Notes: generated from the sequence alone by a model not told the origin. 64,000 bases of DNA from Nageia nagi (GCA_050084985.1 JBITNC010000001.1:178994001-179058000); one strand, 5' to 3'; counted from the first letter of the stretch, positions 47,561 to 57,982 are shown. Made by a program: numbers and translations.

Positions 47561-48784
47561 TTACCAAATGATACCCCCGGAGGGCCTGGAGCTCCCACCG
47601 GTGTCAACCTCGCAAGCATCTTCAAGAAAGATCATATTGATATGCTGTTCTTCTCCTGTATCTTTGACCTTTGCTGGACATACATAGGATCCATCTTCTA
47701 TGAGTTTCTGTATTCTATCCCTAAGATTTCCACATCCATTAGTAGCATGGCCTTTAGTCTGATGATATTCACAATATCTATCTTCCTTATACCAATGGGG
47801 TTTCTCTGCTGTTGGATCTTCTTCACGCTTTGGTAAGGGTTGCAATAACCCTTTTTCTACAAGGTCTTTTAGGATATGCCTTGGAGGTATGGGAAATCTC
47901 ACATATTTCTTTTCCTTCATCTCACTTATCTTCTCAGCCACATGGATAGTTTTTTCTTTCTTTGGTGATTGTGGTTTCTTATCCTTCGCTTTTGTTTTAT
48001 CACTATTACCATACTTTACAAGCCCTAGCTTCACAAGGACTTTTTCTTTCTCTAACAGCTTATACGTCATATCGGAAAATGTAAGATGTGTATAATCGAT
48101 AACATATGATTGTAATGGCAATATAACCGCTTCTTTGAACATGTTATTTACCTCTTTTTCTGTTAATCTAGTCTTCACTTGCTGCCATGTCTTTTTAAAC
48201 CTTACAACAAATTTGTCTAGTTGCTCATCACTGTCTTGCTTGATAGCACATAAATCTGATAGCATAACCTCCTTCTTGATATTATGCTTATATTGCTCCA
48301 GAAACAAATTACTAAACTCCTCAAATGATGTGATTGACCCTTCAGGTAATGCATAAAACCATTCTTGGGCGTCTCTTTCCAAGCTCTGTGGGAAGAATTT
48401 AGCTTGCAATCTTTGGTCTGTACCAATTTTGAGTTCACACTCATCCTTGAATCCTTGTATATGTCTTCTTGGGTCTCCTTCCCCATTGAACTTACTGAAA
48501 TTTGGCTCTTTGTAGTCGGATGGTGGCATGTGTCTACGAATCTCATCACATAAGGGACTACCAAATTCGAAAGAATCATTAGGTGGCGTTGATCTCCTTG
48601 CCAATCTGTCTATCTGCCTCTGCATACATTCCATAGTAGCCTGAAAATTACTATTGTCACCCTCGGTGCTATTTTGCATTCCTCTAGATCCCTCTGGATC
48701 ATCATGTCTAATTTCTACCAATAATTCATCCAAATCCCTTTTTGAAAGACTGCGCAAGAATAACTTAAGCTGCTCCATACTCAA
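47561..48784 (-). CDS. gag: E6 gag polyprotein, intact
   Basis: A complete 407-codon ORF on the minus strand, starting MSMEQLKLFLRSLSKRDLDE about 65 bases after the primer-binding site. Capsid: FSKFNGEGDPRRHIQGFKDE, then FFPQSLERDAQEWFYALPEG, FEEFSNLFLEQYKHN and LDKFVVRFKKTWQQVKTRL, the standard retrotransposon gag core. A Lys-rich region (KTKAKDKKPQSPKKEKTI) follows. The nucleocapsid finger CEYHQTKGHATNGC with RIQKLIEDGSYV matches the Tat gag finger and the remnants in E1 and E3. It ends at a TAG near 47561 after a Gly/Ser tail, with no protease. It should build particles but needs pol in trans. It is the only intact retroelement ORF in the window. Confidence 0.9.
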   Translation of the reverse strand: MSMEQLKLFLRSLSKRDLDELLVEIRHDDPEGSRGMQNSTEGDNSNFQATMECMQRQIDRLARRSTPPNDSFEFGSPLCDEIRRHMPPSDYKEPNFSKFNGEGDPRRHIQGFKDECELKIGTDQRLQAKFFPQSLERDAQEWFYALPEGSITSFEEFSNLFLEQYKHNIKKEVMLSDLCAIKQDSDEQLDKFVVRFKKTWQQVKTRLTEKEVNNMFKEAVILPLQSYVIDYTHLTFSDMTYKLLEKEKVLVKLGLVKYGNSDKTKAKDKKPQSPKKEKTIHVAEKISEMKEKKYVRFPIPPRHILKDLVEKGLLQPLPKREEDPTAEKPHWYKEDRYCEYHQTKGHATNGCGNLRDRIQKLIEDGSYVCPAKVKDTGEEQHINMIFLEDACEVDTGGSSRPSGGIIW

Positions 48785-48850
48785 AATACTTCACAAAATA
48801 GATGTTAGTCTTAACTAAAACCTTTAGGGTTTTAGTATAATGATGTGTAT

Positions 48851-48868
48851 TTCACGTCGGGTTCACCA
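48851..48868 (-). promoter_or_regulatory. E6 primer-binding site
   Basis: On the minus strand TGGTGAACCCGACGTGAA starts two bases after the 5' LTR end. The complement reads ...TCACCA, as a tRNA 3' end should, so a tRNA primer is expected to pair over all 18 bases. I could not assign the tRNA species with confidence. Confidence 0.75.
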
Positions 48869-48870
48869 AA

Positions 48871-49724
48871 TGTTTACAAATAAAATTGAGCGTGCAAATA
48901 AATAAATAAGCAAATATTTACAAACTCAATATTATCTGTATTCAAGCTACGGATAGTGATTTATTCTAGATAATCATAAACAACATAACCAATTCAGAAG
49001 TGTACTTGTACCAACCAAGACTGTGATTTGTGTACTTACCTCACGGAATGTACCTGACAACGGAAGATGTAGATATTGGCGATGTACTGATGATGAGCTA
49101 CCTTTCCAATAACATCGTGACCTGCAATGATGCCAAAAGAGGACCGCAAGAGGTCCATTTCAGTGGTATAAGAGCACCGACGGTGTTCTTCCGTTCACAA
49201 AGGAGCACCAGCGGCCTTATCTTGATAGCTTTGACCTCTCAGTTAGGTCCAGATCTTCAGTATAGATATCTCAGATAGCAGTATAATATCAGAATTGATC
49301 GCAGATGTCAGGAGAGCTCGCGTAAGGAAGCACATAAACCACAGCCTTGTAGGCGGTACCGAGAGATACCTTAAGGGGTAGCCACTTACAAGACCATATG
49401 CGGGATCATGTGTATCCTTGTTGTTGTGGACTTACTATTAGATCCCTTACTTATATAGATAATAGATAATATCGCCCATAGGTCGGCGTGCATCTACATA
49501 AATAAGGTTAATTCACAATATTCAAGATAAACACACCAATAAACAAGATAATTCATGCGATACTCAAGATAAACCATGCAATATTCAAGATAACCCATGC
49601 AATATTCATATTCAAGCCAAACATTGATATTATCACTTTAATACATTCAAAGCATACATTTAAGCCAAGCATATTTTATTGATTTATTGATTTAAAAGCA
49701 TAAATTCATTTTTATGTGTTAACA
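48871..49724 (-). repeat. E6 5' LTR
   Basis: On the minus strand it starts TGTTAACACATAAAAA and ends TGTAAACA. A promoter-like CTATATAA (49458 to 49451, minus strand) sits about 265 bases into the LTR and probably sets the U3/R boundary. It contains small inverted repeats at 49141-49156 and 49171-49190, the counterparts of those in the other LTR. ORFs inside it have no support. Confidence 0.92.
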
Positions 49725-49757
49725 AGTATAAATTCATTTTTATGTGTTAACAAGTAT
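49702..49757. repeat. 28-bp tandem duplication across the E6 LTR end and target site
   Basis: The last 23 bases of the LTR plus AGTAT (49702-49729) are repeated exactly at 49730-49757. There are thus three AGTAT copies around E6 instead of two. It arose at or after integration. Confidence 0.95.
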
Positions 49758-50300
49758 CTATCTCCCACTTAAGCCTAACTTGAACCTAAGAAAGCTAAGA
49801 CTCCCTTAGCTTAACCTCAGAACCAACATCATCAAGTCATATTTAACTTGGGTACTATTCAATCAAGTTCAAGTACTATTCCATCAAATCTAGGTACTAG
49901 TGCCCCCAGGTGAAACAAACCTCACTACAACAAGAAAAGAAGTCTCAAAGAAAGAAATACCTAATACGTTGAGATATCTTTTCATCATTGATTATCATAA
50001 ATAAAAGGCTACTCAAAATTTTAAAATACATTAGTAAGCATAACCAAGTAAGTCCATTCCATATGCTCCGTATAATATTATGAAAGAATGGAAGAAAATT
50101 CCTCCTAAGATGATAATGTTTGATGCATTAAATATACCCAATCAATTAGATCTTTTGCAAGAAGCTTTAAAGTTAAGAAATAATAAAAAAAGAAAAAATA
50201 AAGAAAATCATATCTATGTTGTGTTGGATGTTGTCCTTCCAACTCCAATAGGTGTAACAAGACCCCCACCTTTCTATTTATCCTTGAGATTAGAAGGCTA
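49758..50300 (+). pseudogene. gag: E5 gag, second part
   Basis: This continues the gag/nucleocapsid frame right of E6. A Ser/Pro/Gln-rich linker comes first, then an open part at 50080-50301 with EWKKIPPKMIMFDALNIPNQ, a basic run (NNKKRKNKENH) and VVLDVVLPTPIGVTRPPPF, which leads into the protease. No zinc knuckle was found. Compared with E1 and E3 this gag belongs to another family. Confidence 0.65.
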
Positions 50301-50630
50301 AGTAGTAAAGAATTGTATGATTGATACTAGAGCTACCATAATTGTTATCCCTAAAGCTGTTGCAGATGAAAATAAAATTGTACATTACAAGATGCATTGA
50401 TGGTGTCATACAGTTAGATTCTTCCTCAATAGATGTTGTTGGTAGTGTTAAAGGTGTTCAAATAACCTTGAATGCCTTCTTTGATATTTGTGTTATCAAA
50501 GACATTATTGTAGTTGATCTTCCACCTTTATTCAAAATTTATCTTTCTAAAAAATTTACTACTAAATTTGGAGGGTACCCAGCCTTAGACTATATTCATA
50601 TTCTACTTCCTTCTAAAACAAATAGGTGAA
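50220..50630 (+). pseudogene. E5 aspartic protease
   Basis: PPPFYLSLRLEG is followed by NCMIDTRATIIVIPKAVAD at about 50310-50365. This is the active-site loop with DTGA changed to DTRA. A frame change near 50370 is followed by an open stretch (50342-50629) with VVGSVKGVQITLNAF, IVVDLPPLFKIYLSKKF and GGYPALDYIHILLP. Loss of the active-site Gly would abolish activity. Confidence 0.75.
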
Positions 50631-50849
50631 GATTCTAAATGAAGGTATTAAAACTATTCATATCAAGAGGATCAATGAAGTAAATTATATAAATGATCCA
50701 TAACCAGTGGAAATATTTGAAAGTGACATACTAAGGGAATCACTACTAATAATTGAAGTTCTATTAGCTAATGATCTAAATTATCAAGTCACAGATACTA
50801 GCATGGATAATTATTTTCTATATGAGAAAGTTTAGTCAGTTTGAATTAC

Positions 50850-51070
50850 TATTGATCAAGAATATGAGGTATGGATAATGTATTTTGATGGTTCCCAATG
50901 TAGACATGGATGTGGAGATGGAGTGGTCTTCAAATCTCCTAAAGCGGCTACCAAAAGATTCTCCTTTCAATTCACATGGACCTATATAAACAATACTGCT
51001 AAGTATGAAGCCTTTTATTTAGGGTTATCTAAAGTAATCAATAAATCCAAAAATAGAAGAAACTATAAAA
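50850..51070 (+). pseudogene. E5 RNase H-like (archaeal-type) domain, located before RT, truncated
   Basis: WIMYFDGSQCRHGCGDGVVF, RFSFQFTWTYINNTAKYEAF and YLGLSKVINKS are the first half of the second RNase H found in Tat elements, compare E1 at 4490-4680. The position is unusual, because RT starts right after it at about 51080 rather than before it. The second half (GDSxLVVNQV) is absent and the frame runs into the RT N-terminus within about 20 codons. Either this family has the domain upstream of RT, or a rearrangement placed it here. Confidence 0.7.
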
Positions 51071-51079
51071 TAGGAGTTA

Positions 51080-52150
51080 ATCAAGCTCCTTAATTCAAAA
51101 ATTATTTATCCCATCAAACATTCTTCTTGGGTTGCAAATTTAGTTCCTGTGAAAAAGAAAAGTAGAGAAATCAAACTTTGTGTTGATTTTAGAAATTTAA
51201 ATAAAGTATCCCTGAAAGATAATTATCCACTCCCTCCTATGGAATAGATCCTACATACAGTAACCAAAGTTCACTATTTTATAATGATAGATGGTTACTA
51301 AGGATTTAACTAGATTTAAGTTAAGGATGAATATTAATTCAAAACAACATTTACAACGAGGACATTTGCTTTTCAAAGGATGCCAGTTGGTCTTTCTAAT
51401 GCAGGAGCTACTTTTTAAAGAGCCATGGATCATGCATTTGGTGAGCTAATAAATAAAATTATACTAATCTATCTAGATGATATCACTATCTTCTCTAGAA
51501 GTAGAAGTGATCACCTAAAACATCTAAGATTAGTCTTTGAAAAATGCATGAAATTTGGCATTTTAATCAACCCAAAAAAAATAGTTTTTATGGTCAATCA
51601 AGAAAAGTTACATGATCACATTGTCTCCAAAGAGGGGCTAGCAATTGATCTAGATAGAGTAAAATCTATAGAAGCATTTCCACTTCCCTTTAACAAGAAG
51701 GCCTTATAGTCATTCCTTGGTCAGATCAATTTTGTTAGAAAATTTATTTATAATTCTTTAGAAATTGTATCTCTAATCACTTCAATGGTAAAGAAAGATG
51801 CTGCATTTTCCTAGTCTTATGAAGCAAAAGTAGCCTTCAAAGAGATAAAAAGGCTATAATAGAAGCTCTTGTGTTTAAAAACTCTGATATGTCAAAAGAT
51901 TTCATCATGTATGCACATGGAGTAGATAAGAGCATTGCTACAATTCTTGCACAGAAGGATGACAATAATGAAGAACATCTGATTGCTTTTCATAGTTAGA
52001 CACTGCATCAACATTAATGAAGGTACTCATTTATTGAAAAGCAAGTATTTTCCATTATGAAAGGACTTAAAAAGTTCAAGCATTATATCTCCCATAGTAG
52101 AATCCTTGTATATACTATTCATTTAGATGTAAGTAATTATATTATATAAG
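51080..52150 (+). pseudogene. E5 reverse transcriptase and RNase H
   Basis: RT is well preserved: HSSWVANLVPVKKKSREIKL, VDFRNLNKVSLKDNYPLPPM, FAFQRMPVGLSNAGATF, then IILIYLDDITIFSRSRSDH with an intact YLDD box (about 51468-51480). VFEKCMKFGILINPKKIVF and SFLGQINFVRKFI follow. The open piece is 51425-51709. The RNase H part (51840-52150) shows FIMYAHGVDKSIATILAQKD and FHS, with His where the first catalytic Asp should be, and a frameshift near 51858. Stops are mainly TAG. Confidence 0.85.
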
Positions 52151-53581
52151 GAGATCTAATTGAAGGAACAACTAGTTGGATTACTAAAATAATAAAATAT
52201 GATATAGAAATCAAGCCAACCAAGATGATCAAAGGCAAGGCTCTCTATGAAAGTATGGTTGAAGCTTCACATATGATTGCTCTTATGGAGGATGACCAAT
52301 AACATAATTAAGAAAATGATTGAATTAAGCAAATCATGGTTTATTTTCATATAGGTAAGTACCTTAAAGCTCTAAATAGATTTCAAAAAAGGAGATTCAG
52401 GTTGCATGCCCTTAAATTCATCATGAAAGATGATCCCTTGTATAGAAAAATTTTTGATGAAACCCTTCTCAGATGTGTGATGCAAGATGAATCCTATAGA
52501 ATATTGCACAAATTTCATTATGAATTCTCTGGTGGGCATTATAGTGGACCAGCTACAGTAGCAAAGATATTACAAGTTGGATATTATTAGTCCACTATAT
52601 TTCAAGATTCATTCAAGATTGCATGGGAATGTGATAAGTGAAATAGATTTGTGACAAAGAGAAGATAAGCTACCATGCCTCTCAAACCTATGGTAGTAAA
52701 AGAGCCTTTTCAATAGTGGGGTATGGACTTTATTGGTGTCATAAACCCAAATTCTTCAGTAGGCTACAAGTTTATTTTGACTACAATAGATTACTTCACT
52801 AGATGGTCAGAGGCTATGCCATGCAAAAATGCATATCAAGAAGTAATGATAAAAATGATTAAAAGGATAATCACCCACTTTAGAATCCCATAGACTATAG
52901 TATCAGATAATAGTTTGGCTTTTACTAGAGGCAATCTGTCAAGCTTTGTAGCTTAGTATGGAATCTACTAGTTATTCTCTTAAAACAATTACCCATAAGG
53001 TAACAAGTTAGCTGAATCAACTAATAAAAATCTAACCTAGATCACCAAGAGAACAATTGAAGGGAATCCTAGATAGTAGCATATATAGTTGGACTATGCA
53101 TTATGGGCTGATAGAATTAGTATAAAATTAGTAATAAATTCATCCTCATATGCATTGGTATATGGTAAAAGACTAGTGTTGCTAGTACACATGGAGTTAC
53201 CAGCTTTAAAAATCCTACAAGAAATAGAAGACCATGACTTTGAGCCATCATGGTCTAGATATAATCAGCTCCTTAAATTGGAGGAAGATTAAAACAAAGC
53301 ATATGAGTCATTCTAGCATTGCTAGCACATCATCAAGAGGTGGTTTTATAAGAAAAATGCTTCTTAGGTGAAGTTTGGACTAGGTGATACTATCCTCAAA
53401 TGAGATGAGGAAAGAGCAAAATTTGAAAGACACCAAAAATTTGACTCTCTTTGGAGTGGGCCTTACATTATTACCCAGGCTATGCAAAATAATGCATTCA
53501 AGTTATGGGATGTTACTGGGTCCCAAGAATTACCTATTTCCATCAACAGGATCTATTTAAAATATTACCAGGTAATAATGT
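52151..53581 (+). pseudogene. E5 integrase, catalytic DDE codons intact
   Basis: An open N-terminal part (52336-52590) has LLRCVMQDESYRILHKFHYE and GGHYSGPATVAKILQVGYY, the HHCC domain with the His pair. The core carries Asp at 52726-52728 (WGMDFIG), Asp at 52906-52908 (VSDNSLAF) and Glu at 53014-53016 (LAESTNKN). All are in one frame with the classic D-35-E distance. YALWADRISIKLVINSSSYA and ALVYGKRLVLLV follow, then the C-terminal GPYII block and a stop at 53579-53581. No chromodomain. About ten nonsense codons. Confidence 0.85.
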
Positions 53582-54110
53582 AAGCTTGTATTCCCTGCAA
53601 GGCATTGTATAGTGTAAAAAAAAATAATTACACAATTCTTAAAAAAGTAGTCTTTAATGATCAAATTTAATTTAGTCTTATTAGGAGTTAATGTTGATGT
53701 ACTACTTAGCTATCAATTTTAATTTAGCTTAGCCAAGAGTTAATGCTAGCATGTTGCTTAGCTATCATTGAATAAAATAACATTCAAGGAAAGATTTACT
53801 CAAATTGCACAAACCATTATACAAGTACAACAAATTAAGTTTGGTGTACTTGGAATTTACTAATCTAGCCTATGCCAGCTCAATCTATATAATGCTCAGG
53901 TGTCAAGATCCTCAAGAAATAATTACCATTAATGGAAATCTTACCAACCTTGGACAAATAAAACTCCTCCCATACTCTATAGTTTGACACTTAGCTAATT
54001 TTGAGCACTCAAGTTTCCAAAGCATTCAGAGCTTAAATATTTTAAAGCTAAGTTGTCTTGAGAAAGTAAAAGGTTGTAGGACCTCACATTGCCCAGATTG
54101 CTATTTTTAA
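53582..54110. other. E5 spacer between integrase and ORF3
   Basis: About 530 bases without supported coding sequence. A phrase of about 60 bases (AATTTAGTCTTATTAGGAGTTAATG / AATTTAGCTTAGCCAAGAGTTAATG, each followed by a TTAGCTATCA-type tail) occurs twice at 53665-53780. A splice acceptor for subgenomic expression of the downstream ORFs could lie here, but none is obvious. Confidence 0.5.
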
Positions 54111-54619
54111 TGACAACCAAAGGTTCAACAAAAGGTGTTAATACCATAGTCACTTCTCAATCATATTATATAGTTGAAGTGGAACAACTTGACACTAACC
54201 TACTCTCTCTACAAGAAGAATATATTGAGAATGCATAAGGAGTGAATTGGACTAAGATGGGAGTAATAAGTCATATGGATACATGGAGGGCTAACCCTAG
54301 TCATATTATTTTGAAGCTTAAGACACCTAAAGTGGGTAAAAAAGGAAAATCACTTACTCATTATAAAAGAGATGTTATGATTGATTAGGGATTGGCATAT
54401 TATGTACTCTATGAATCCTTCACCTACCCTAAGCTCTTGTATTCCCTAGCACATAGGCATCATCAAAAGGGGTACCAAATTGGTATGTTTAAGATCATTG
54501 AAGAGGGAGATACTTCTGAGCTAGTATTTGAAGCCATGCTAGATTACTCTCCTAACTCCATCATCCAAACATTTGTTGTTCCTACAAATTGGACATTTCA
54601 TGTTAAAAAAATAAATTAA
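54111..54619 (+). pseudogene. E5 ORF3: small unrecognised protein after pol
   Basis: From ATG at 54111 one frame runs 169 codons to TAA at 54617-54619 with only two internal stops, a TAA at about 54231 and a TAG at about 54387. It starts MTTKGSTKGVNTIVTSQS and contains HIILKLKTPKVGKKGKSL, YPKLLYSLAHRHHQKGY and MFKIIEEGDTSELVFEAML, ending TFHVKKIN. Charge is mixed and there is no membrane segment or known motif. It lies 530 bases after integrase and 170 bases before the larger ORF4, in a different frame. I do not recognise the family. Confidence 0.6.
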
Positions 54620-54789
54620 TTTGAAAAAAGAAAAATATAATTTTTATATTAATCAAGATAAAATGCTAAGCTAGATTAGTGGAAGATACTAGGATAGCAA
54701 AAAAGCAAAACTCTTATCAAGCTACCAAATAGCTCTCTTTAGCTCTTTTTATAAGAAAGAAAGATAGAGAAGTGCTGCAAGCACTCACG

Positions 54790-57700
54790 ATGATTCTAGG
54801 TAAGAAGACCTAGATAGAAGTAGACAAAGCCATGGTGTGCATGGATTATAATATTTTAAAAGCCCACATTTGCTATGATTTCTTGACTTTCATAATCAAA
54901 GAAATTAAGAGGTGTTTGTTCAAGATTGAAAAATTAGATTTTAGATATTCTTCATATCTTTGGTGGCTATTTGTCCATCAAAATTTAGACAAACTTATAG
55001 AGGTGGGGCTCCTAGTTGAACCAACCAATTTCAATGCTACATAGGTGCTAATTGACCTGATGGTACCAATTTTGACCAAGTTGCATGGATACTACTATGA
55101 ATTCATGGAAAATTTCTATGCAACTATAGTAAACATTTTAATTGGAAAACTAGCATAAGAGCATAATAAGGAAGCTACAAGGTGGAATAAAATTAGTTAC
55201 TAGTACTTCTTGGGAAATCACACCATAATAATTAGGTATGGGTATTTTGCAAAACCCTTATTTTTACCTAAATATGTTACCCCTAGTTGTATTCAGTAGA
55301 GATGGGTAGATAGATTTAGGCCATAGAGAATAAATATGGGTCTAGGGGTAACTTTAAGTCAATTATAAATATACCAGTTTCTACTAAGAATTTTACTCTT
55401 TTAGAGATAAGATGTATAGATAGTATAACCTAATTTATTGTCCAAAATTTCAAGTTAGATAAGGTGGGAACTGCATGCATGTATGACCCATCTGGGGAAA
55501 TTACCTAAATAATAAGGACTAGCTAGAAATGATTTGTATTTGTCCATGATAGTAGGCCCCATATAGAATATTTTGTAAATAAAATTGAGCAAGAGGAAGA
55601 AATGTACCCAGATTGGGAATTTGTACCCCTAAATAAGACCTAGATTGCCCTAGAAGGAATAAGAAAATATAGAAACTAAGAAAACAAGAGGTAAGATTTT
55701 GTCCTCAACCCAGAGGTTCTCACCAAATTAACATATCTTGGATGGGGTACCAACAAAATTCATTATTTTACAAGATTTAGATTTGAGTATACTACAAAAA
55801 TTCACCACATTAAAAAGTGAATTATTTGAAAAGTTCAAATATGATAAATAATAGGAGGCAAATTATTCCAAAGATCCTTTACCAGAGTTTGGATAGCCTC
55901 TTCCTCCTCATTTTCATGGGAAACCTACTACAAAAGAAAGAATAGTGCAAATAGAGCAACCATCTGACATGGTTCAAGTCCCAAAGAAAGGAGAACAAAA
56001 CTATTTGGATACCACCACTTGTTCCTGATAACCTTCTCCCAAAAAGAAAAGAAAAGTTCAAACTCTTGCTTAAAGAGAGTAGACATTAGAGAAGGAGTAA
56101 AAGCCAATTAAAAAACTTTAATCAACTATAGCAAGGTCAAAATCACAAATGATTGTACCTCCATCTTTAGAGATAATAGAAGAAGTCCCAAAGGTGGTGA
56201 TACAAGAAGCATAAATTTTTGATCCAAAGGAGTTGAAAGAGCTATAGGATATAGATATTGGTGGTGCAGAACAAGTTTAAGAACAAGAATAAAAAGAAAC
56301 CTTGAAAGAGAGATAGAGCTAGATTCAATAAAGTAGGGAAAATATACCTAAGGGTATAAAGATAGTAGTAGTGGCACTTGAAGAAGGGCTAGGAGATGGT
56401 GATGATGATGATGAATTTGAAAAAAAAGACTTTAGCCCAATGGATAAGCTTGAGGAATAATGTGAGGCTATGGAAGAGGCCAAACCTAAACCTAAAGTCC
56501 AACAATTGACTCCTCCCCAGTAGTCCCAACCAATTCAGCAAGTTGAGAGACCTATTAAAGGTGAAATTATTTCCACTCATTCTTTTATTCTTATAGCCTC
56601 ATAAGAAGAAATAAAGTTAATTTTTTCTACACAAATTGTAGAGCCCATTAATTGGGCAACTTTTGTTAATAAATCTCTTGTGCTCCCTAAGCAATAGTCA
56701 AGAATTTTGAGAAACGTAATAGAGATGAGGGATATGAAAATTGCTCATATGCCTTTCAAATAAGGGTAGCTAGATTTTACTCCCATGACAATAATAGATG
56801 TAAATATGTAGAGTGCACTAGCTATTGACTAGTTTAGGTTTCTTGTAAATACTTCAATGGTAGCTGGTAAGAGTCTTCAGGCAATGGAGGCTAAAATAGA
56901 GAAATTGAATAAGAAAATTGATCAATACAAGAAAGACTACTCCCTTAAAGATAAAATAGTATCCAAGTTGCAAAATAAGAATAAATATTTGATTATAAAG
57001 CTTGAGAAATAAAAAATTAATTTTTTTAAGAGCATGGCAACATCAAAAGCTAAGCTAGATACTACAAATCAAGTGGTAGAGGAGCTCAAAGTTCAAGCTG
57101 CAATCATGGATGCTTAGAAGATCAAACAGATTGAGGTCGAGATTCAAACTATCAATGTAGTAAATAAAGTAATATTAAATGATAATGCAAAGCTATTACT
57201 ACTTATGAAAAACTTTAAAAAATCCTTGGTAAAGCAAGTTGATGATAGAATGATAACATTATCTCACTTGCATCTACTCAAGGAGGAAGCTATATAGGCC
57301 ATTAGGAAATTTCATGTTCAAAGTGCTCTTCATAAGCTAGCTCTAGATATACCCAAAAAAGTTTTGGAAAAGATGCAAGTCCAATTAAGGATAGTGACTA
57401 AAAAGGAGTTCGTAATAGTCTCCTCCAATCCAAAATAGTAATATTAGAAAAGAATCCAAGACATTTGTGAACTCCAAAGTTTGGTGTTTAACATGGACAT
57501 AAATAAACACCAACTCATAACTGAGTTGGGATTTGTTAACAAATTCTTTAATTCTTTAATTGAAATAAAAGCTCCCAAAATATGGAAAGAGAAAAATGTA
57601 CAAGGTAGTGCTACCAATTAGGTAGCCAATACCATTCAATTCTTATAATAATCTTTTTTTGAGACACAAATTTTAGATTTGCAACAAATAAATGAGTTGG

Positions 57701-57933
57701 CTTAGGAAGCCATTGTAAAATTTTTACATGTTGGAAGGCTAAATAGTGTCTTGTAAGGGTTTAGAGTAGACATAGAAAAGATTACGGTATGCCTCATCCT
57801 ATCATAGGCTGATTATAAAGATATGAGTGAACTAAATAAAAGGATGCAAGCCTTCCTCCCACCAGATATGATGGTAGCAATTGATACTACAATTAGATCC
57901 ACTTCTAGGCAAGCCACTAGGAGCAGCAGTTGA
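54790..57933 (+). pseudogene. E5 ORF4: 1048-codon protein with nuclear-localisation-like motif and coiled coils
   Basis: A single frame runs from ATG 54790 to TGA 57931-57933, interrupted only by nonsense codons. All positions I checked along it (55081, 56032, 56881, 57841) are in the same frame. The N-terminal third (to about 55900) looks globular, with DFLTFIIKEIKRCLFKIEKL and WWLFVHQNLDKLIEVGLLVE. A middle acidic, Pro/Lys-rich low-complexity part has PSPKKKRKVQTLA at 56035-56073, a classic monopartite nuclear-localisation pattern, and DGDDDDEFEKKDF. The C-terminal third is coiled coil (MEAKIEKLNKKIDQYKKDY, KDKIVSKLQNKNKYLIIKLE) and ends RSTSRQATRSSS. No homologue recognised. There is no signal peptide or membrane span. 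The codon after ATGATTCTAG is GTAAGA, so a splice donor at 54798 is also possible. Confidence 0.65.
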
Positions 57934-57982
57934 TGGGTTCTATTCTCTAGTAGGTAGAGACCCCAAAGAGCTACCAAAAGAT

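Larger units (their letters stand above)
41791..49724 (-). mobile_element. E6: young gag-only LTR retrotransposon with antisense spliced PMD gene
   Basis: Two 854-bp LTRs (41791-42644 and 48871-49724) differ at about 26 sites by my count, so they are about 97% identical, and are flanked by the target duplication AGTAT (41786-41790 and 49725-49729). The primer-binding site, gag and polypurine tract all read on the minus strand, so the 48871-49724 copy is the 5' LTR. Gag is intact, but RT, RNase H and integrase are absent. A three-exon PMD gene is carried on the opposite strand. The gag resembles that of E1 and E3, which makes E6 a non-autonomous derivative of that family mobilised in trans. 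It is inserted in the E5 gag and is markedly less AT-rich than its surroundings. Confidence 0.92.

Noticed and set aside
47642-48553. Several plus-strand ORFs opposite E6 gag.
   Set aside because: Shadows of the intact gag reading frame on the minus strand.
56038-56058. PKKKRKV as a sign of a viral origin of ORF4.
   Set aside because: A short basic motif arises readily by convergence. Nothing around it resembles a viral protein.
54111-57933. Env-like gene after pol in E5, and likewise ORF3 in E1 and E3.
   Set aside because: No signal peptide, no transmembrane segment and no Cys-rich ectodomain. ORF4 has a nuclear-localisation-like motif and coiled coils instead.
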